Source of the DNA: an uncultured Erysipelotrichaceae bacterium
GTDB taxonomy: Bacteria > Bacillota_I > Bacilli_A > RFN20 > CAG-826
Length of the DNA: 8,498 nt
Assembly: GCA_902782395.1 (NCBI GenBank)
Contig: CACZNF010000025.1
Span: forward strand, 1 to 8,498
Reading direction: 5' to 3'
How positions within the stretch are numbered: the stretch's first letter is position 1; each line of letters begins with the position of its first letter. The translations under genes and the position numbers were made by a program. The notes under the pieces were generated by a model. It saw nothing but the letters and a program-made list of their open reading frames with translations. It was not told where the DNA came from and did no database searches. Positions 6,563 to 8,498 of this stretch are shown piece by piece.

Positions 6563-7487
6563 TTATTTATTTGGCTTATAGAATGAGCGGTTATCTAACG
6601 AGAAGACTTTATTAGAGAAGTTACCTGGTTCCACATCAGCGACCGCTTTATTAACCACAACCATCTTACTATCTAAATTATCTATTAAGGATAATAAGAG
6701 AGCTTCTTTAGTAAGCGGCATCACTGGAGAGCCAAATTCTTGTTGTCCATGATGTGATAAGACCATATGTTCAAGTAAGAGAGGAATTTCACTCTTAATC
6801 TTTAATTCATCCGCGGCTTTGCGAAGTTCCGCCGCCATGATGGAGATATGGCCTAAAAGTTTACCTTCTGTACTTATAGACAATTGGTCCTTCAAGTTCG
6901 ATAGTCTTACCTAAATCGTGAAGTAAACAGCCCGTAATCATTAAATCATGATCGCAGTCATAAACTGGGCATAAATAATTAGCAAGGTCCGCCATTGTGA
7001 TAGAGTGCATTAATAAACCACTACTATATTCATGATGGATAGAGACCGCTGCGGGATAGGTATAAATCTTATCACCGAACTTATTAATCATATATTTTAA
7101 GAGTTTTAAGCAATCTTCATTCTTAATAGAATTCACGTGCGCGTTGAATCTTTCGATTAAGGTCTCTTTTGCGACCGGAGGAGCCTTAACAAACTTTTCG
7201 ACGTCTATTTGTTCAAGTGGGACAAGTTCAGCGCTTAAAATCTTTAATTGCAGTTGGTCTTTATATTTATTTGTTTCACCCACAACTTGAACAACATTAC
7301 CAACGACGAATAATTGTTCATCTTCTAATGTAGCGTCCCATTTCTTACCGACGATAGAACCACTAGCGTCTCTTAACTCCACAGAAAGATAAGCACCACC
7401 ATTCGCGTTCACGCCTTTTGAGACATTACCTAATAGGAATTGTCCTTCAATGTGTTCATGATCTTCAAAGCTTGCAATCATTTTCAT
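6563..7487 (-). pseudogene. yhaM: YhaM-like 3'-5' exoribonuclease, frameshifted near residue 204
   Basis: Homologue of YhaM, a cytoplasmic Mn-dependent 3'-5' exoribonuclease of RNA turnover. The start ATG 7487 has GGAGG (7498-7502) 10 nt upstream and overlaps the recX stop by one base (TAATG). Residues 10-90 form the OB-fold nucleic-acid-binding domain. The HD domain follows, with HHEYSSGLLMHS (151-162) and LLHDLGK (188-194, metal ligands H190 and D191). The first frame then ends at a TAA (6861-6863) after 208 residues. The rest of the protein continues in the +1 frame as TEGKLLGHISIM, HMVLSHHG, IDNLDSK and finally SLDNRSFYKP, a typical YhaM ending. Both halves match one family of about 310-315 residues, and joining them gives about 309. 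The downstream frame has only a TTG start without a ribosome binding site, so it is unlikely to be made alone. Either a real mutation, a sequencing error or a reversible slip explains this. The rest of the gene looks intact, so decay would be recent. Confidence 0.88.
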
Positions 7488-8284
7488 TATTCATAATCCT
7501 CCACGTCTAATACTTTTTTAATATCTTTATAGCTATAGCCTTTTGAGACTAAGTAAGCATATAATTTCTGTTTTAATTGATAGCCTTCATATTTTCTTTC
7601 ATATCTCTTGTAGGCTTTTTCATAATCTTTTTTAAGAAGAGATATTTCTTGTTTATCCGTACCCTTCTTCACTAATTCTGCGACTTCTTTAGCCACTTCA
7701 ATGTTATAGCCTTGGCTAATGAGGGCTTGATAGACATGTTTCTTTTTAGAAATATAAGCATAACGGTCATATTTCTTTTCTAGCTTATCAAGAAGTGACT
7801 TAGCTTTCTTTCTTTCCAAAGAAACAGGGAAACTAGCCTTTTTAATTAATGTATCAGGAATACCTTTATCTTTCAGGTGCTTAACGATTTTATTTTCCCC
7901 AAAGCATCTTTCATTATCCCAAATGATTAAGTCCTCCATGAAGGCTTTATCATTTAATAAATCATTTTCTTTTAATTTAGCGATGACATTTTTCGCCGCT
8001 TGAAAGTTATCTTCTTTTTTAAGTAACTTCTCAAGCATTTCTTTTTCACTGATATGTTTCTTAGCGACAATACTTAAAGCGTAGTTAAGTAATGTGCTCA
8101 TCGCGGTGATTTCTTCTAATTTAGCAATGTCTTTATTGTTTAAAGATTTGCCAACATATAAGTAAGAAGACACAAACGCTTCTTTAGATATTCTTAAGGG
8201 CTCACCTTTACCAAAATAGAGGGTCACATGATCCTTAAAGGTTTTAATTGATTTAATTTTCTTACCAGTGTTTACGGATGGCAC
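7487..8284 (-). CDS. recX: RecA regulator RecX
   Basis: RecX binds RecA filaments and limits or modulates recombination and SOS activity in the cytoplasm. The protein has 265 residues, the length usual for Bacillus-type RecX rather than the shorter proteobacterial form. A basic beta N-terminal region (about 8-40) is followed by the family's three-helix repeats. The clearest is YALSIVAKKHISEKEMLEKL (68-87) with the turn LKENDLLNDKAFMEDLI (104-120) and the CFGENKIVKHLKDKGI stretch (127-142). Two further repeats follow at about 160-205 and 215-262. The GTG start at 8284 is supported by GAGGG (8294-8298) 9 nt upstream and by the complete N-terminal strand; no in-frame ATG lies near it. It overlaps the upstream glycosyltransferase by 23 nt and the yhaM start by one base, so the three genes are probably translationally coupled. 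Confidence 0.92.
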   Translation of the reverse strand: MPSVNTGKKIKSIKTFKDHVTLYFGKGEPLRISKEAFVSSYLYVGKSLNNKDIAKLEEITAMSTLLNYALSIVAKKHISEKEMLEKLLKKEDNFQAAKNVIAKLKENDLLNDKAFMEDLIIWDNERCFGENKIVKHLKDKGIPDTLIKKASFPVSLERKKAKSLLDKLEKKYDRYAYISKKKHVYQALISQGYNIEVAKEVAELVKKGTDKQEISLLKKDYEKAYKRYERKYEGYQLKQKLYAYLVSKGYSYKDIKKVLDVEDYE

Positions 8285-8498
8285 GATTATAAACCCTCAT
8301 AATATTGTTATAGAATTTGTCGATAGAATAGATATCAACAACCTTATATGCTTCTTCAATGATTTTGTTGTGTTGTTCTTCATTCATGGAGAAAATCTTT
8401 TCCACTTGTTGCACGAATGATGTGTTATCGGTAAAAAAGAAACCAGTCTTACCATTAATGATGGTGCCTGTTAAGTTACTATCAAAACGGGCTAAAAC
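8262..8498 (-). CDS. Glycosyltransferase family 4-like protein, last 78 residues (runs off right edge)
   Basis: Only the C-terminal end is present. I found it by translating the minus strand from the right edge: it begins VLARFDSNLTGTIINGKTGF and ends RVYNRAIRKHW with TAA at 8262-8264. The pattern of a nucleotide-sugar loop (ARFDSNLTGTI), then NGKTGFFF (15-22), then a string of amphipathic helices ending in a C-terminal helix, is the usual end of GT-B fold glycosyltransferases. Enzymes that glucosylate diacylglycerol in low-GC Gram-positive bacteria look like this, which would make it a membrane glycolipid enzyme, but the acceptor cannot be judged from this fragment. Its 3' end overlaps the start of recX by 23 nt in another frame, and it is the most upstream gene of this operon visible here. 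The operon promoter lies outside the window. Confidence 0.72.
   Translation of the reverse strand, partial: VLARFDSNLTGTIINGKTGFFFTDNTSFVQQVEKIFSMNEEQHNKIIEEAYKVVDIYSIDKFYNNIMRVYNRAIRKHW

Noticed and set aside
6861..6875. Programmed frameshifting in yhaM
   Set aside because: No known slippery heptamer or stimulatory hairpin was visible, and a +1 slip at the final codons would leave the conserved spacing several residues short.
6563..6895. The 3' part of yhaM as an independent 110-residue gene
   Set aside because: It has only a TTG start without a ribosome binding site, and its first residues continue the interrupted YhaM fold after the HD motif.

Overview
The window looks like chromosomal DNA from a low-GC, Gram-positive-type bacterium in the Bacilli/Mollicutes-related part of the Firmicutes (Erysipelotrichales, RF39 or a similar uncultured lineage). 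I infer this from AT-rich DNA, clear purine-rich ribosome binding sites and a Firmicutes-type sufC-sufD-sufS order. Other pointers are two lipoproteins with classic lipoboxes, and a neighbourhood (PrsA-like foldase, HIT protein, YhaM) that recalls Bacillus subtilis. TGG encodes Trp throughout and no reading frame needs TGA as a sense codon, so the standard bacterial code fits. The genus cannot be named from this sequence alone.

Left part (1-2131, minus strand): three tightly packed SUF genes, sufC, sufD and the first 170 codons of sufS, with 1-nt gaps between them. They form an iron-sulfur cluster assembly operon that runs off the left edge. SufD is unusually short. A divergent intergenic region (2132-2319) holds a plausible promoter for the suf operon, a plausible promoter for the lipoprotein pair, and a perfect 14-bp palindrome between them.

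Middle (2320-6071, plus strand): two large lipoprotein genes overlap by 8 nt and end at a strong intrinsic terminator. The first carries recognisable parvulin-type peptidyl-prolyl isomerase segments, split by an insertion of about 120-135 residues. The second has the same general layout but only faint parvulin traces. I read them as a co-translated pair of extracytoplasmic folding factors related to PrsA. A small HIT-family gene follows.

Right part (6520-8498, minus strand): a bidirectional terminator separates hit from a convergent operon of a glycosyltransferase (C-terminal end only), recX and a yhaM-like 3'-5' exoribonuclease gene. The yhaM frame is broken by a frameshift just after its HD motif. 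The break is best explained by loss of one AGTAC unit or by a sequencing error. No RNA genes, CRISPR arrays, insertion sequences or phage genes were seen. The most noteworthy items are the paired, enlarged foldase-like lipoproteins, the yhaM frameshift and the compact SufD.
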